Positions 17,492 through 17,687 of a stretch of 17,687 bases of DNA are shown in pieces. Under the pieces are notes generated by a model that made no database searches, had not been told where the DNA came from, and saw only the letters and a list, made by a program, of their open reading frames with translations. Source of the stretch: UBA6164 sp963979005 (GTDB taxonomy: Bacteria; Patescibacteriota; Gracilibacteria; BD1-5; UBA6164); assembly GCA_963979005.1 (NCBI GenBank), contig CAXBVF010000017.1, positions 1-17,687 of the forward strand, in the 5' to 3' direction. Position numbers and translations under genes: made by a program. Numbering within the stretch: position 1 is the first letter of the stretch; every line of letters starts with the position of its first letter.

Positions 17492-17526
17492 CATAAATAA
17501 GAAAAAAATACAAATAATGAGCATTT

Positions 17527-17687
17527 TTAACTTTTTTCTATTTCTAAGCTTTCAATATGAATTCTATTCCATATATCTTTAATAATTCATTCTCATAATC
17601 AGATTTCTTTTCATACAGCAATATGGTCGGATATCAGCTTATTCCAAACATCATTTTGTAATGCATCTATATTATTTTCTTTTTTTA
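17527..17687 (-). CDS. C-terminal part of a possible chorismate-mutase-like protein
   Basis: Only the last 53 codons are inside the window; the 5' end is cut. The visible sequence includes ALQNDVWNKLISDHIAVGKE and IGLGEGIIKDIWNRIHIESL, ending IEKS and TAA. The final helix pattern, a glycine-containing turn followed by I..IWN.IH.ESL.IE, resembles the closing helix of AroQ-type chorismate mutases, where the usual form is GL....I..IF..II.ES...Q. This is a pattern impression on a short fragment, and another helical protein is possible. Four UGA codons are read as Gly. The gene runs in the same direction as the 246-aa gene downstream. Confidence 0.5.

Noticed and set aside
135..17687. Interpretation of the many in-frame UGA codons as pseudogenes or frameshifts
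   Set aside because: Frames stay aligned across UGA with conserved motifs on both sides, and UGA falls at conserved glycines, so recoding explains all cases.
1..17687. tRNA or rRNA genes, CRISPR arrays, insertion sequences, replication origin
   Set aside because: No cloverleaf-like or rRNA-like GC-richer segment, no regularly spaced direct repeats, no transposase motifs and no DnaA-box cluster were seen by eye.

Overview
The window is AT-rich bacterial DNA that is only readable if UGA codes for glycine (translation table 25). Under the standard code nearly every gene breaks into short pieces. With UGA = Gly, a compact set of full-length genes appears, ending only in TAA or TAG. In-frame UGA falls on invariant glycines: the DnaB Walker A (PSMGKT), the TopA N-terminus (SPAKGKT), the Dus motif LAPMDG, and GlyRS PFGWGE, where TGG (Trp) and TGA (Gly) are adjacent. 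This points to the Absconditabacteria (SR1) / Gracilibacteria candidate phyla. I see no Shine-Dalgarno sequence at any inspected start, and spacers are short (none over 300 bases lacks an annotated feature).

Layout. Positions 1-6194 hold minus-strand genes: valS, a 62-aa small gene with its own promoter and terminator, topA, and an unrecognised 169-aa gene. A plus-strand tRNA-dihydrouridine synthase (dus) converges on dnaB. Upstream of dnaB on the minus strand are a membrane-anchored TPR protein, dprA and a six-helix membrane protein. Two small plus-strand membrane proteins follow (DUF805 and RDD families), converging on glyS. To the right, still on the minus strand, are leuA, two unrecognised genes and the 3' end of a possible chorismate-mutase-like gene. 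Intrinsic terminators are long near-perfect dyads, several shared by convergent genes.

The most interesting part is about 14.4-16.4 kb, where two RNA regulators of different type control adjacent genes. leuA (2-isopropylmalate synthase) is preceded by what looks like a complete ribosome-mediated attenuator: a 16-codon leader peptide with five consecutive Leu codons, mutually exclusive 1:2 and 2:3 pairings, and a 3:4 terminator. glyS (glycyl-tRNA synthetase) is preceded by a T-box riboswitch with a canonical UGGAACC bulge and a 14-bp terminator, but with a very short Stem I. Within that stem the candidate glycine specifiers are UGA (the reassigned codon) in an internal loop or GGA in the apical loop. 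A T-box that senses charging of the UGA-decoding tRNA-Gly would be new to my knowledge.

The leucine gene carries the leucine leader and the glycine synthetase carries the T-box whose bulge fits the U73 of tRNA-Gly, so both controls agree with their gene products. No terminator separates leuA from the glyS leader, so the T-box could also act on leuA read-through RNA.
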